63,751 nt of DNA. Origin: an uncultured Collinsella sp. (GTDB taxonomy: Bacteria > Actinomycetota > Coriobacteriia > Coriobacteriales > Coriobacteriaceae). The stretch is taken from the NCBI GenBank assembly GCA_900542125.1, contig UQMO01000003.1, positions 1-63,751 of the forward strand, given 5' to 3'. Under the pieces are notes generated by a model, which made no database searches, had not been told where the DNA came from, and worked only from the letters and a program-made list of their open reading frames with translations. Below, one piece after another: positions 23,397 to 32,779 of the stretch; within the stretch, counting starts at the first letter, position 1, and every line of letters starts with the position of its first letter. A program made the translations under genes and the position numbers.

Positions 23397-24119
23397 TTGT
23401 CCGACATCCGATATAAACGCGTGCTTCTTAAGCTTTCCGGCGAAGCACTGATGGGCGACGGCCAGTATGGCATCGACCCCAAGGTTACCGACCATCTTGC
23501 CAAACAGGTCAAGGAGCTGCTCGCCGTTGGCCATGAGGTCGGCGTCGTTGTCGGCGGCGGCAATATTTTCCGCGGCATGGCCGGCGCTGCCGGTGGCATG
23601 GAGCGTGCTCAGGCCGACTACATGGGCATGCTGGCAACCGTTATGAACGCGCTCGCCCTGCAGGATGCCTTCGAGCACAACGATGTTCCCTGCCGCGTTA
23701 TGAGCGCTATCCAGATGAACGAGATCTGCGAGCCCTATATTCGCCGTCGCGCCATCAACCACCTTTCCAAGGGCAACGTCGTTATCTTTGCCGCCGGTTC
23801 GGGCAATCCGTACTTTACGACCGACACCGCCGCGGCTCTTCGCGCGTGCGAGATCGGCGCCGAGATTCTGATTAAAGCCACCAAGGTTGACGGCATCTAC
23901 GACAAGGATCCCGTCAAGTGCGCCGACGCCGTCCGTTTTGACAAGATTACCTATCACGAGGTGCTCGTCCGCGGTCTGCAGGTTATGGATTCCACGGCTA
24001 CGGCACTGTGCCAGGACAACCGTATGCCGATTTTGGTCCTCAACATCGATGGCGAGGACACCGTCAAGCGCGCGCTCGCGGGTGAGCCCGTCGGCACGCT
24101 CGTCTATCAGGAGGATTAA
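23397..24119 (+). CDS. pyrH: UMP kinase
   Basis: This kinase phosphorylates UMP to UDP in pyrimidine nucleotide synthesis. The product is 240 residues and starts at TTG 23397, 6 nt after AAAGGAGG; no better start is in frame. Amino-acid-kinase fold motifs are LLKLSGEALMGDGQYGID, VVVGGGNIFRG and the late ATKVDGIYDKDP. It heads a run of tightly packed genes through frr, uppS, cdsA, dxr and rseP. The TTG start may limit its yield. Confidence 0.98.
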   Translation: MSDIRYKRVLLKLSGEALMGDGQYGIDPKVTDHLAKQVKELLAVGHEVGVVVGGGNIFRGMAGAAGGMERAQADYMGMLATVMNALALQDAFEHNDVPCRVMSAIQMNEICEPYIRRRAINHLSKGNVVIFAAGSGNPYFTTDTAAALRACEIGAEILIKATKVDGIYDKDPVKCADAVRFDKITYHEVLVRGLQVMDSTATALCQDNRMPILVLNIDGEDTVKRALAGEPVGTLVYQED

Positions 24120-24121
24120 GC

Positions 24122-24658
24122 ATGGCAGAGAACATCACCGCCCATATGGACAAGTCGCTCGAGTCCCTCAAGCATAACTTCTCCAAGGTCCGTACCGGCC
24201 GCGCCAATGCCAACATTCTGTCCGACATCACCGTCGATTATTACGGTGTTCCCACGCCGGTCACGCAGATTGCCGCCGTCAAGACCCCCGAGGCCCACAT
24301 GCTGCTCATCGAGCCGTGGGACAAGGCACTTATCAACGCTATCGTCAAGGCCATCGGCGCTTCCGATCTGGGTATTACCCCCAACTCCGATGGCACCGTC
24401 GTTCGTCTGCCGTTCCCGGCTCCCACCGAGGAGCGCCGTCGCGAGCTCGTCAAGGAGTGCCGCGAGTACGCCGAGCAGGCCAAGGTGTCTATCCGTAACA
24501 TCCGTCGCGACTTCAACAACAAGCTCGAGCGCGATGAGGAGCTCACCGAGGACGATGTCCGTCGCGAGCAGGCCAAGGTCCAGAAGCACACTGATGAGTA
24601 TGTCGCCAAGGTCGAGGAGCTTCTGAAGGAAAAAGAAGCCGAGGTCATGGAGATCTAA
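24122..24658 (+). CDS. frr: Ribosome recycling factor
   Basis: RRF splits post-termination ribosomes together with EF-G. The product is 178 residues from ATG 24122, 2 nt after pyrH, using AGGAGG at the pyrH end. Family blocks are FSKVRTGRANANIL, GVPTPVTQIAAVKTPE, and a C-terminal coiled coil (KVSIRNIRRDFNNKLE to EEL). It is about seven residues shorter than E. coli RRF and complete. Confidence 0.98.
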   Translation: MAENITAHMDKSLESLKHNFSKVRTGRANANILSDITVDYYGVPTPVTQIAAVKTPEAHMLLIEPWDKALINAIVKAIGASDLGITPNSDGTVVRLPFPAPTEERRRELVKECREYAEQAKVSIRNIRRDFNNKLERDEELTEDDVRREQAKVQKHTDEYVAKVEELLKEKEAEVMEI

Positions 24659-24659
24659 G

Positions 24660-25454
24660 GTGCAATACGACGAGCATAAACTGGTCGAGTACTTTGCCGA
24701 CGCCCCTGCGGGCGTCGGTTTTTCAGACCTTGACCTCAATAACATTCCGCACCATATCTCATGCATCATGGACGGCAACGGTCGTTGGGCCACGTCGCGC
24801 GGTCTTGCACGCACTGAGGGCCACAAGGCGGGTATCGTCTCGCTGCGCGAGATCATTACCGCCTGCGTGCGCCTGGGCGTCGACGTGCTTTCGGCCTATG
24901 CGTTTTCTACCGAAAACTGGAACCGCCCGCAGCATGAGGTCAACGTCTTGATGCACCTGTTTGCCAAGACGTTCATCGACGAGTTGCCGCTTCTGAAGCG
25001 CGAAAACGTGCGCGTTGTCTTTTTGGGTGATATTTCCGCGCTGCCCAAGAAGACCCGCGACGTTTTTGAACGCGGTCTTGCTGAGTGCGCCGATCACACC
25101 GGTATGACGCTGGCGCTTGCCGTCAACTACGGCGCGCGTGCCGAGATTACTCGCGCTGTCCGTCAGATCGCACTCGACGTTGCCGCCGGTAAGATCGACC
25201 CTGCCGCAATTGATGACGACATGGTGGCTTCTCACCTCTATACTGCCGGTCTTCCCGATCCTGAGCTTGTGATTCGCACCTCTGGTGAGCTGCGCCTTTC
25301 GAACTATCTGCTGTGGCAGGTGGCTTATTCCGAGTTCTACGTCACCGATACCTATTGGCCCGATTTTGATCGTTGGGGCCTTGTCGACGCCATTTTGGCC
25401 TATCAGGGCCGTGACCGTAGGTTTGGTGGACTGAGCAAGACCGAGGAGGCTTAA
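24660..25454 (+). CDS. uppS: Isoprenyl transferase (undecaprenyl diphosphate synthase)
   Basis: This cis-prenyltransferase builds the C55 carrier lipid for cell-wall synthesis. The product is 264 residues from GTG 24660, one base after the frr stop. The substrate-binding block HISCIMDGNGRWATSRG is followed by RTEGHKAG, AFSTENWNRP and the late RTSGELRLSNYLLWQVAYSEFY. An extra N-terminal 30 residues precede the first motif. It lies with cdsA and dxr in an envelope and isoprenoid gene run. Confidence 0.97.
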   Translation: MQYDEHKLVEYFADAPAGVGFSDLDLNNIPHHISCIMDGNGRWATSRGLARTEGHKAGIVSLREIITACVRLGVDVLSAYAFSTENWNRPQHEVNVLMHLFAKTFIDELPLLKRENVRVVFLGDISALPKKTRDVFERGLAECADHTGMTLALAVNYGARAEITRAVRQIALDVAAGKIDPAAIDDDMVASHLYTAGLPDPELVIRTSGELRLSNYLLWQVAYSEFYVTDTYWPDFDRWGLVDAILAYQGRDRRFGGLSKTEEA

Positions 25455-25456
25455 TC

Positions 25457-26356
25457 GTGTCCGATCGTCCCAAGGCATCTTCTCCCAAGACGCCTGCGCG
25501 CAAAGCTGCCACTTCGGGAGCGCCTGCAGCGAAGAGCGGCACCGGTTCGTGGCTGGCGGGCTTTATTACCCGTGCCGCCGCCGGTATCGTCTACGCCGTT
25601 GTCTTTATCTTGTGCTTGGTTTTGGGTATTGTGCCCACGGCCATCTTTGTTTCTGTCATGAGCGGTCTGTGCTGCTATGAGTTTTTCCGTATGACGAGGC
25701 TCGATGGCAAGATGGCTAACGAGCGCATGGGTATCGCTGCCGCCGTACTCTTTCCGCTGTCGGCGTTGGGCGATTCGATGTTGCTGAATGCCCTGCTTTT
25801 TGCCCTGATGCTCGCTGTGGGCATTTGGTATGTCTGGTCGCCGCGTACCCGCATCTCTGATGTGGCCGTGACGCTCATGGGTCCCATCTACACTGGCTTT
25901 ATGCTGTCGGCTATCGTGCTGCTGCGCGATGCCGTGCCCGGTTTTGCCGGCGCCCTGCTTTCGGTGGGCGTTTGTGCGTCCCTTTGGGTCTCCGATTCGT
26001 TTGCCTACATCGTGGGCAGCCGTATCGGTAAACACAAGATGGTCCCCAAGATCTCTCCCAAAAAGAGCTGGGAGGGGTTTGTTGGCGGCATTCTTGGCTC
26101 GGTTTTGATTTGGCTCATCCTGTGGGCGACGCACTTCTACAAGCTCAGCCTGCCCTATGCGCTGCTGTGCGGCGTGGTCGTGTCCGTCCTGGGCGTTATC
26201 GGCGACCTCATCGAGTCGCGCATCAAGCGCGGTGTGGGCGTCAAGGATTCCGGCAACCTTATCCCGGGCCATGGCGGCATGCTCGATCGTAGCGATTCGC
26301 TTATCTTTGGCTGCATTACCGCGCAGCTGCTTTTGATGATCGGAGGCGTGCTGTAA
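25457..26356 (+). CDS. cdsA: Phosphatidate cytidylyltransferase
   Basis: CdsA makes CDP-diacylglycerol from phosphatidate and CTP at the membrane. The product is 299 residues from GTG 25457 (GAGGAGG upstream). A Ser/Pro/Lys-rich cytoplasmic start of about 30 residues precedes about eight membrane spans. The signature KISPKKSWEGFVGGILGS and DSGNLIPGHGGMLDRSDSLIF are intact. Its TAA overlaps the dxr ATG (TAATG). Confidence 0.97.
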   Translation: MSDRPKASSPKTPARKAATSGAPAAKSGTGSWLAGFITRAAAGIVYAVVFILCLVLGIVPTAIFVSVMSGLCCYEFFRMTRLDGKMANERMGIAAAVLFPLSALGDSMLLNALLFALMLAVGIWYVWSPRTRISDVAVTLMGPIYTGFMLSAIVLLRDAVPGFAGALLSVGVCASLWVSDSFAYIVGSRIGKHKMVPKISPKKSWEGFVGGILGSVLIWLILWATHFYKLSLPYALLCGVVVSVLGVIGDLIESRIKRGVGVKDSGNLIPGHGGMLDRSDSLIFGCITAQLLLMIGGVL

Positions 26357-27543
26357 TGTCCTTCCAGACGACGTATGGCCCCGATGGACGTCTCCGTGTT
26401 GCCATCCTGGGTTGTACGGGCTCTATCGGCACCCAGGCGCTCGATGTGTGCCGCCAGCATGCCGATCGCCTGCAGGTGACGGCGCTGTCCGTTAACTCCA
26501 GTACCTCCGAGCTCGTTGCCGCTGCCCGCGAGTTCTCGGTTCCGGCGGTTGCCGTGGCCGCTGTCGATCATGGCGATGACGCCGTGCTGCAGGAGTTGCC
26601 CGAGGGAACGAAGCTCGGCGTTGGCGCGCAGGCGGTTTGCGAGCTCGCGCGTCGCGACGATGTCGACTGCGTGCTTGTCGCTATTGTGGGCGCCGCCGGT
26701 CTCGAGGCGAGCCATGCGGCCTTGACCTCGAATAAGCGTCTTGCCCTTGCCAACAAGGAGTCCCTCGTCGTCGGCGGCGACTTGCTTATGCCGTTGGCGC
26801 AACCGGGCCAGCTTATTCCAGTCGACTCTGAGCACTCCGCCATTTACCAGTGCTATCTGGGGGAGAACCCGCGCGAGGCTCATTGTATTTGGCTCACCTG
26901 CTCGGGCGGTCCGTTCTTTGGCCGCACGCGAGACGAGCTCGATCGCGTGACGCGTGCCGATGCCCTCGCGCATCCCACGTGGGCCATGGGTGCCAAGATC
27001 ACCATTGACTCCGCCACCCTCATGAACAAGGGCCTGGAGCGCATTGAGGCCATGCATCTGTTTAACTGCGACCTCGATTTCATTAACGTGGTCGTGCAGC
27101 GTCAGTCCAAGATTCACTCTATGGTTGAGTTCGCCGACGGCTCCGTGATGGCGCATCTCGGTGCATCCGACATGCGTATTCCCATCCAGTTCGCGTTCTC
27201 GTATCCCGAGCGTTGGGATACCCCGGCGCCTCGTATCGATTTCCGCGAGCTGGGGCAGCTCACGTTTGATGCTGCCGACATGGATACCTTCCGCTGTCTG
27301 GCACTGGCCGAGCGCGCCGGCAAGACGGGTGGCACCATGCCGTGCGTGCTCAATGCCGCCAACGAGGTCGCCGTCGATGCCTTCCTGCACGATGGCTGCA
27401 GCTTTACCGATATCGATCGCATTGTGGAATCCTGCATGGACGCCCACGATATGCAGGCGGTCGATTCGTTTGAGCAGCTTCGCGACATCGATGCGTGGGC
27501 GCGTGAAAAGGCTGCGCAGGTGCTCGCCGCAACCCGTTCCTAA
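26356..27543 (+). CDS. dxr: 1-deoxy-D-xylulose 5-phosphate reductoisomerase
   Basis: Dxr performs the second step of the MEP isoprenoid pathway. The product is 395 residues from ATG 26356. The NADPH-binding motif is LGCTGSIGTQALDVC. Active-site blocks are NKESLVVGGD, PVDSEHSAIYQ, CSGGPFFGR and ATLMNKGLERIEAMHLF. With ispG two genes downstream, the window shows that the organism uses the MEP route. Confidence 0.98.
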   Translation: MSFQTTYGPDGRLRVAILGCTGSIGTQALDVCRQHADRLQVTALSVNSSTSELVAAAREFSVPAVAVAAVDHGDDAVLQELPEGTKLGVGAQAVCELARRDDVDCVLVAIVGAAGLEASHAALTSNKRLALANKESLVVGGDLLMPLAQPGQLIPVDSEHSAIYQCYLGENPREAHCIWLTCSGGPFFGRTRDELDRVTRADALAHPTWAMGAKITIDSATLMNKGLERIEAMHLFNCDLDFINVVVQRQSKIHSMVEFADGSVMAHLGASDMRIPIQFAFSYPERWDTPAPRIDFRELGQLTFDAADMDTFRCLALAERAGKTGGTMPCVLNAANEVAVDAFLHDGCSFTDIDRIVESCMDAHDMQAVDSFEQLRDIDAWAREKAAQVLAATRS

Positions 27544-27568
27544 CCCATAAGGATTGCTTTTTCGTTTT

Positions 27569-28930
27569 ATGGATACTGTTCTGAGCGTTCTCTCATCGGT
27601 CTTTTGGGGCCTGCTGATGCTTTCCGTCCTCGTGTTTTTGCACGAGGGCGGCCACTTTTTGGCGGCGCGTGCCTGCGGCGTCCGTGTGACCGAGTTCTTT
27701 TTGGGTCTGCCGTGCCGCTTTGACATCCATTACACGTCGCGTCGCATTGGAACCAAGTTTGGCGTGACCCCGCTGCTGCTGGGTGGCTACGCTGCCATCT
27801 GCGGTATGGATCCGACCGATGTCTCGTGCGCCGATCGCGTGCTCGCGGCTATCTATCGTCATGGTCGCGTGACCGTGGCCGACCTTGCTGTCGAGCTCGA
27901 GCTTTCCGAGGAGGATGTGCTCGAGGCTTGTGCCCTGTTGCTGGGCTGGGGCTCCATCGCACCCTGGTATGAGGAAGGGGAGAAGCCCTCTCCGAGCTAC
28001 TATCCCACCAAGTATCAGACGCTGCCGCGAGACGCGGCGGGTTACACCACCTTTGACGGCCGCCGTTTCGATCGCGAACATTCAACTGCCGAGGGCGATG
28101 TGTGGGAGCTGCCGTGCGGCGAGGCCGAGTTCCTTGCGCGCGAGCGCTCGCACACCTATTTGGGCCAGGGCTTTGTCAAGCGTGCCTTTATGCTGCTTGC
28201 GGGCATTATCGTCAATATCCTGACGGGTTTTTTGCTCCTTATGAGCATCTATTCCATCGCAGGTGTCACCGTGCCGGTGGATACCAATGTGATTGGCCAG
28301 GTTGACGAAGGCTCGATTGCCGCCTCGGCGGGAATCGAGGGCGGCGACGCGATTCTTTCGGTCGACGGAGTATCGTGCTCTACCTGGATGGACGTTTACG
28401 ATGCCATCGGCAAGGCTGCCGGTAAGGACGATATCGCCATTGAGTACGAGCGTGACGGTAAGCAGCATTCGACCACGGTTGCGCTCAAAGAGGACGATCG
28501 CCTAGGTGTGTATGCCTCTACGCAGGTGGTCCGTTTAGACCCCATCACGTCGGCTCGCCTGTCGTTCTCCTATGTTGTGCAGACAGCGGAGGGCGTGATG
28601 CGCCTGCTCCAGCCGCAGCATACGATGGAGATTCTCGATCAGTCCTCTTCGATCGTGGGTATTAGCGTTATGTCCTCACAGGCTGCTGCTGCCGGCCCTG
28701 CCACGTTCCTTTCGTTTGCCGCCCTCATTTCATTCTCGCTTGGCTTTATGAACCTGCTGCCCATCCCGCCACTCGATGGCGGCAAGCTAGTCATCGAGAT
28801 CATTCAGAAGATTGCGGGCCGCGAGCTTCCGCTCAAGGTCCAGACGATTGTGAGCTATGTGGGCATCGCGCTCTTTGCGCTGCTGTTTGTCTATATGCTT
28901 CGTTCCGACATCCTTCGATTTATTCTGTAG
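27569..28930 (+). CDS. rseP: Site-2 protease RseP with an inserted winged-helix-like region
   Basis: This intramembrane metalloprotease is 453 residues from ATG 27569; TTG 27554 is possible but touches the AAGGA site. The zinc motif HEGGH is at about residues 25-29 in the first membrane span. FGVTPLLLGGYAAICGMDP follows. Residues about 87-150 are an unusual insertion with a helix-turn-helix look (VTVADLAVELELSEEDVLEACALL). A PDZ domain covers about 235-315 and the second metal site is NLLPIPPLDGG near 396. It probably cleaves anti-sigma or signal-peptide remnants. The target is unknown. Confidence 0.93.
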   Translation: MDTVLSVLSSVFWGLLMLSVLVFLHEGGHFLAARACGVRVTEFFLGLPCRFDIHYTSRRIGTKFGVTPLLLGGYAAICGMDPTDVSCADRVLAAIYRHGRVTVADLAVELELSEEDVLEACALLLGWGSIAPWYEEGEKPSPSYYPTKYQTLPRDAAGYTTFDGRRFDREHSTAEGDVWELPCGEAEFLARERSHTYLGQGFVKRAFMLLAGIIVNILTGFLLLMSIYSIAGVTVPVDTNVIGQVDEGSIAASAGIEGGDAILSVDGVSCSTWMDVYDAIGKAAGKDDIAIEYERDGKQHSTTVALKEDDRLGVYASTQVVRLDPITSARLSFSYVVQTAEGVMRLLQPQHTMEILDQSSSIVGISVMSSQAAAAGPATFLSFAALISFSLGFMNLLPIPPLDGGKLVIEIIQKIAGRELPLKVQTIVSYVGIALFALLFVYMLRSDILRFIL

Positions 28931-28943
28931 GGGAGTGTTTGGA

Positions 28944-30026
28944 TTGTCTTTATCCCATCCTTTGCCTCGCGAGCTGACGCGCCCCGTGCATGTGGGCGGC
29001 GTGCAGATCGGTGGCGGCGCGCCGGTGGTGGTCCAATCTATGACCTGCACCGATACCGCTGATGCCCAGGCAACGCTTGCGCAAGTGTGCGCGTTGGCGC
29101 AGGCTGGCTGCGATATCGTGCGCGTGAGCGTGCCCTCCGAGGCCGCGCTTGAGGGCTTCCGCACCATCTGTGCCGAGTCTCCGGTGCCGATTGTCGCCGA
29201 TATCCACTTTAACCATAAGCTCGCCATTGGTGCCGTTGAGGCCGGTGCCGCCAAGCTGCGCATCAATCCCGGCAATATCGGCGATTGGGCCAAGGTTGAC
29301 GCGGTGATCGATGCTGCGGGTGCCGCGGGCTGTGCGATTCGCATTGGCGTGAACGCGGGCTCGCTTGAGCAAGATATTGCCGAGCGCGACGACCTCACGC
29401 AGCCCGAAAAGCTCGTGATGTCGAGCGAGCGCTTCGTCAAGCACTTTGAGGATCGCGGCTTTACGAACATTGTGCTTTCGGCCAAGGCCCATAGCGTGCA
29501 AACGACGCTCGATACCTATCGAGCCCTGTCACGTGAGATTCCCCACGTTCCGCTTCACCTGGGCGTGACGGAGGCGGGGACCAAGCTTCAGGGCACCATC
29601 AAGAGCTCTGTAGGCTTGGGTATCTTGCTTTCCGAAGGCATCGGCGACACCATGCGTGTGTCGCTCACGGCCGATCCGGTTGAGGAGCCGCCGGTCGCCT
29701 GGGGAATTCTACAGTCGCTGGGCCTGCGTCGCCGTGGTCCCGAGATTGTCTCGTGCCCCACGTGCGCCCGCTGCCAGGTTAACCTCATTCCCATCGCCGA
29801 GGAGGTCACCGAGCGGCTTAAGAACTATTCCGCGCCGCTTTCGATTGCCGTCATGGGATGTGCCGTTAATGGCCCCGGCGAGGCTTCTGATGCCGACCTG
29901 GGCGTTGCTTGCGGACGTGGTCAGGCCTTGCTCTTTTCGCATGGCCAGATCATTGGTAAAGTAGCTGAGGACCAAATTGTCGACGCGCTTATGGCAGAGG
30001 TCGACAAGCTTATTGAGGAGAAATAA
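28944..30026 (+). CDS. ispG: 4-hydroxy-3-methylbut-2-enyl diphosphate synthase
   Basis: IspG is the penultimate MEP-pathway enzyme and carries a 4Fe-4S cluster. The product is 360 residues if it starts at TTG 28944 (GGGGAG upstream). Key blocks are VQSMTCTDTADAQATLAQV, DIHFNHKLAI, RINPGNIGD and the cluster region SCPTCARCQVN with CAVNGPGEA. Oxygen sensitivity fits an anaerobe. The stop codon touches the proS ATG. Confidence 0.97.
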   Translation: MSLSHPLPRELTRPVHVGGVQIGGGAPVVVQSMTCTDTADAQATLAQVCALAQAGCDIVRVSVPSEAALEGFRTICAESPVPIVADIHFNHKLAIGAVEAGAAKLRINPGNIGDWAKVDAVIDAAGAAGCAIRIGVNAGSLEQDIAERDDLTQPEKLVMSSERFVKHFEDRGFTNIVLSAKAHSVQTTLDTYRALSREIPHVPLHLGVTEAGTKLQGTIKSSVGLGILLSEGIGDTMRVSLTADPVEEPPVAWGILQSLGLRRRGPEIVSCPTCARCQVNLIPIAEEVTERLKNYSAPLSIAVMGCAVNGPGEASDADLGVACGRGQALLFSHGQIIGKVAEDQIVDALMAEVDKLIEEK

Positions 30027-31748
<1,722 letters not shown>

Positions 31749-31779
31749 TCGACGATTTCGCTTGTAGTTCGATATGTGG

Positions 31780-31821
31780 GACGGCCCCGCATTTCTCCAA
31801 TCGGGGAGATGCGGGGCCGTC
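31780..31821 (+). terminator. proS terminator
   Basis: A 19-bp stem (GACGGCCCCGCATTTCTCC with GGGGAGATGCGGGGCCGTC, a few G-T pairs) and an AATC loop. The T tract is weak. Confidence 0.8.
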
Positions 31822-31853
31822 CTATTATCTTGTAGCATCCTCGATATCTAAAA

Positions 31854-31891
31854 GGAAAACCCCACAGCCCATGCGAGCTGCGGGGTTTTCC
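31854..31891. terminator. Bidirectional terminator between proS and the phosphotransferase
   Basis: GGAAAACCCCACAGC pairs with GCTGCGGGGTTTTCC around an 8-nt loop with one mismatch. A- and T-rich flanks let it serve both converging genes. Confidence 0.8.
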
Positions 31892-31926
31892 ATTATGCCT
31901 CCGATGCGAAATAAATCGCTCAGATA

Positions 31927-32691
31927 TTACTGATAATCGACGACGTCGATCCAGTTCTTCAGGAACTCATCGTTCACGTTGCGCTTACGAGCGAGCTCGG
32001 AAGCGGCGACGATGCTCGTCCACTGACGCACGACCTGCATGGGCATGTCGGCACGGTCGCAGTAGAGCTCCAGGTAGGCCTCGGCCTGGTCCTTGCTGTT
32101 GAGGGCAAAGAGCAGGTAGGTGGTGGCAACGTCGGCAGCAGGGGAGCCCTGGGTGGCGTGTGCCCAGTCGCACACATAGAGCTGGCCGTCGTCGCCGACG
32201 ATGACGTTGGAGGGGTTGAAGTCGCCGTGGCAGACCTTGAACTCCTTGGTCATGCCGTCCAGACGCTCCTGAAGGTTGTAGCGCGTGGTGGCATTGAGCT
32301 GATCAAGGCTGTCGATCATGCGGGCGTACTTGTCGCGCTGACGGTTGAGCAGCGGGGAGGTGTAGCCGTGGATCTCGATCTGGAGGTCGACGAACATCTC
32401 GAGGTACTCACCAAAGCGCTGGGGCTCGGCAGTCATCTTCTCGGCAAGGGTGGTGCCCGGAACCTTCTCGGTCACGAGCGCCCAGCCATTGGCGTTCTCG
32501 AGCTGGGAAACCTCGAGCGCCTTGGGGCTGCGGATGCCGCACTCATTGATGCGGGCAAGATTCAAAGCCTCGTTGAACACGTCGGAGACAGGCTTGGTCT
32601 CGTTAAAGACCTTGACGATCTTGTCGCCCAGGTCGTAAACGACCTTGTTGCCACGGCGGACGAGCTCGGTCTTGGAATCGGGTAGCAGCAT
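31927..32691 (-). CDS. Aminoglycoside phosphotransferase-like kinase
   Basis: The product is 254 residues from ATG 32691. It has a protein-kinase-like fold: a Lys strand (DKIVKVFNET), VTEKVPGTTLAEKM, the catalytic loop CHGDFNPSNVIV (Asp and Asn present) and the metal-binding CDWAHATQGSPAADVATTYLLF. The family includes aminoglycoside kinases and small-molecule kinases of unknown substrate. It stands alone between adhE and a terminator, with no resistance context. A metabolic substrate is more likely than drug resistance. Confidence 0.88.
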   Translation of the reverse strand: MLLPDSKTELVRRGNKVVYDLGDKIVKVFNETKPVSDVFNEALNLARINECGIRSPKALEVSQLENANGWALVTEKVPGTTLAEKMTAEPQRFGEYLEMFVDLQIEIHGYTSPLLNRQRDKYARMIDSLDQLNATTRYNLQERLDGMTKEFKVCHGDFNPSNVIVGDDGQLYVCDWAHATQGSPAADVATTYLLFALNSKDQAEAYLELYCDRADMPMQVVRQWTSIVAASELARKRNVNDEFLKNWIDVVDYQ

Positions 32692-32723
32692 GGTTGCATC
32701 CTTTCAACGATGCGATAGAAGCG

Positions 32724-32762
32724 ACGGCGGGGGTGTGTGAAACACCCGTGCACCCCCGCCGT
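32724..32762 (-). terminator. Stem-loop after adhE
   Basis: ACGGCGGGGGTG (32724-32735) and CACCCCCGCCGT (32751-32762) form a perfect 12-bp stem with a 15-nt loop, 18 nt past the adhE stop. There is no T tract on the minus strand. Confidence 0.6.
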
Positions 32763-32779
32763 TAAAAACCGTGCTAAAA

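Noticed and set aside
31927..32691. Aminoglycoside resistance gene
   Set aside because: Only the general kinase fold is visible. Codon use matches the core genome and there is no mobile context, so resistance should not be inferred.
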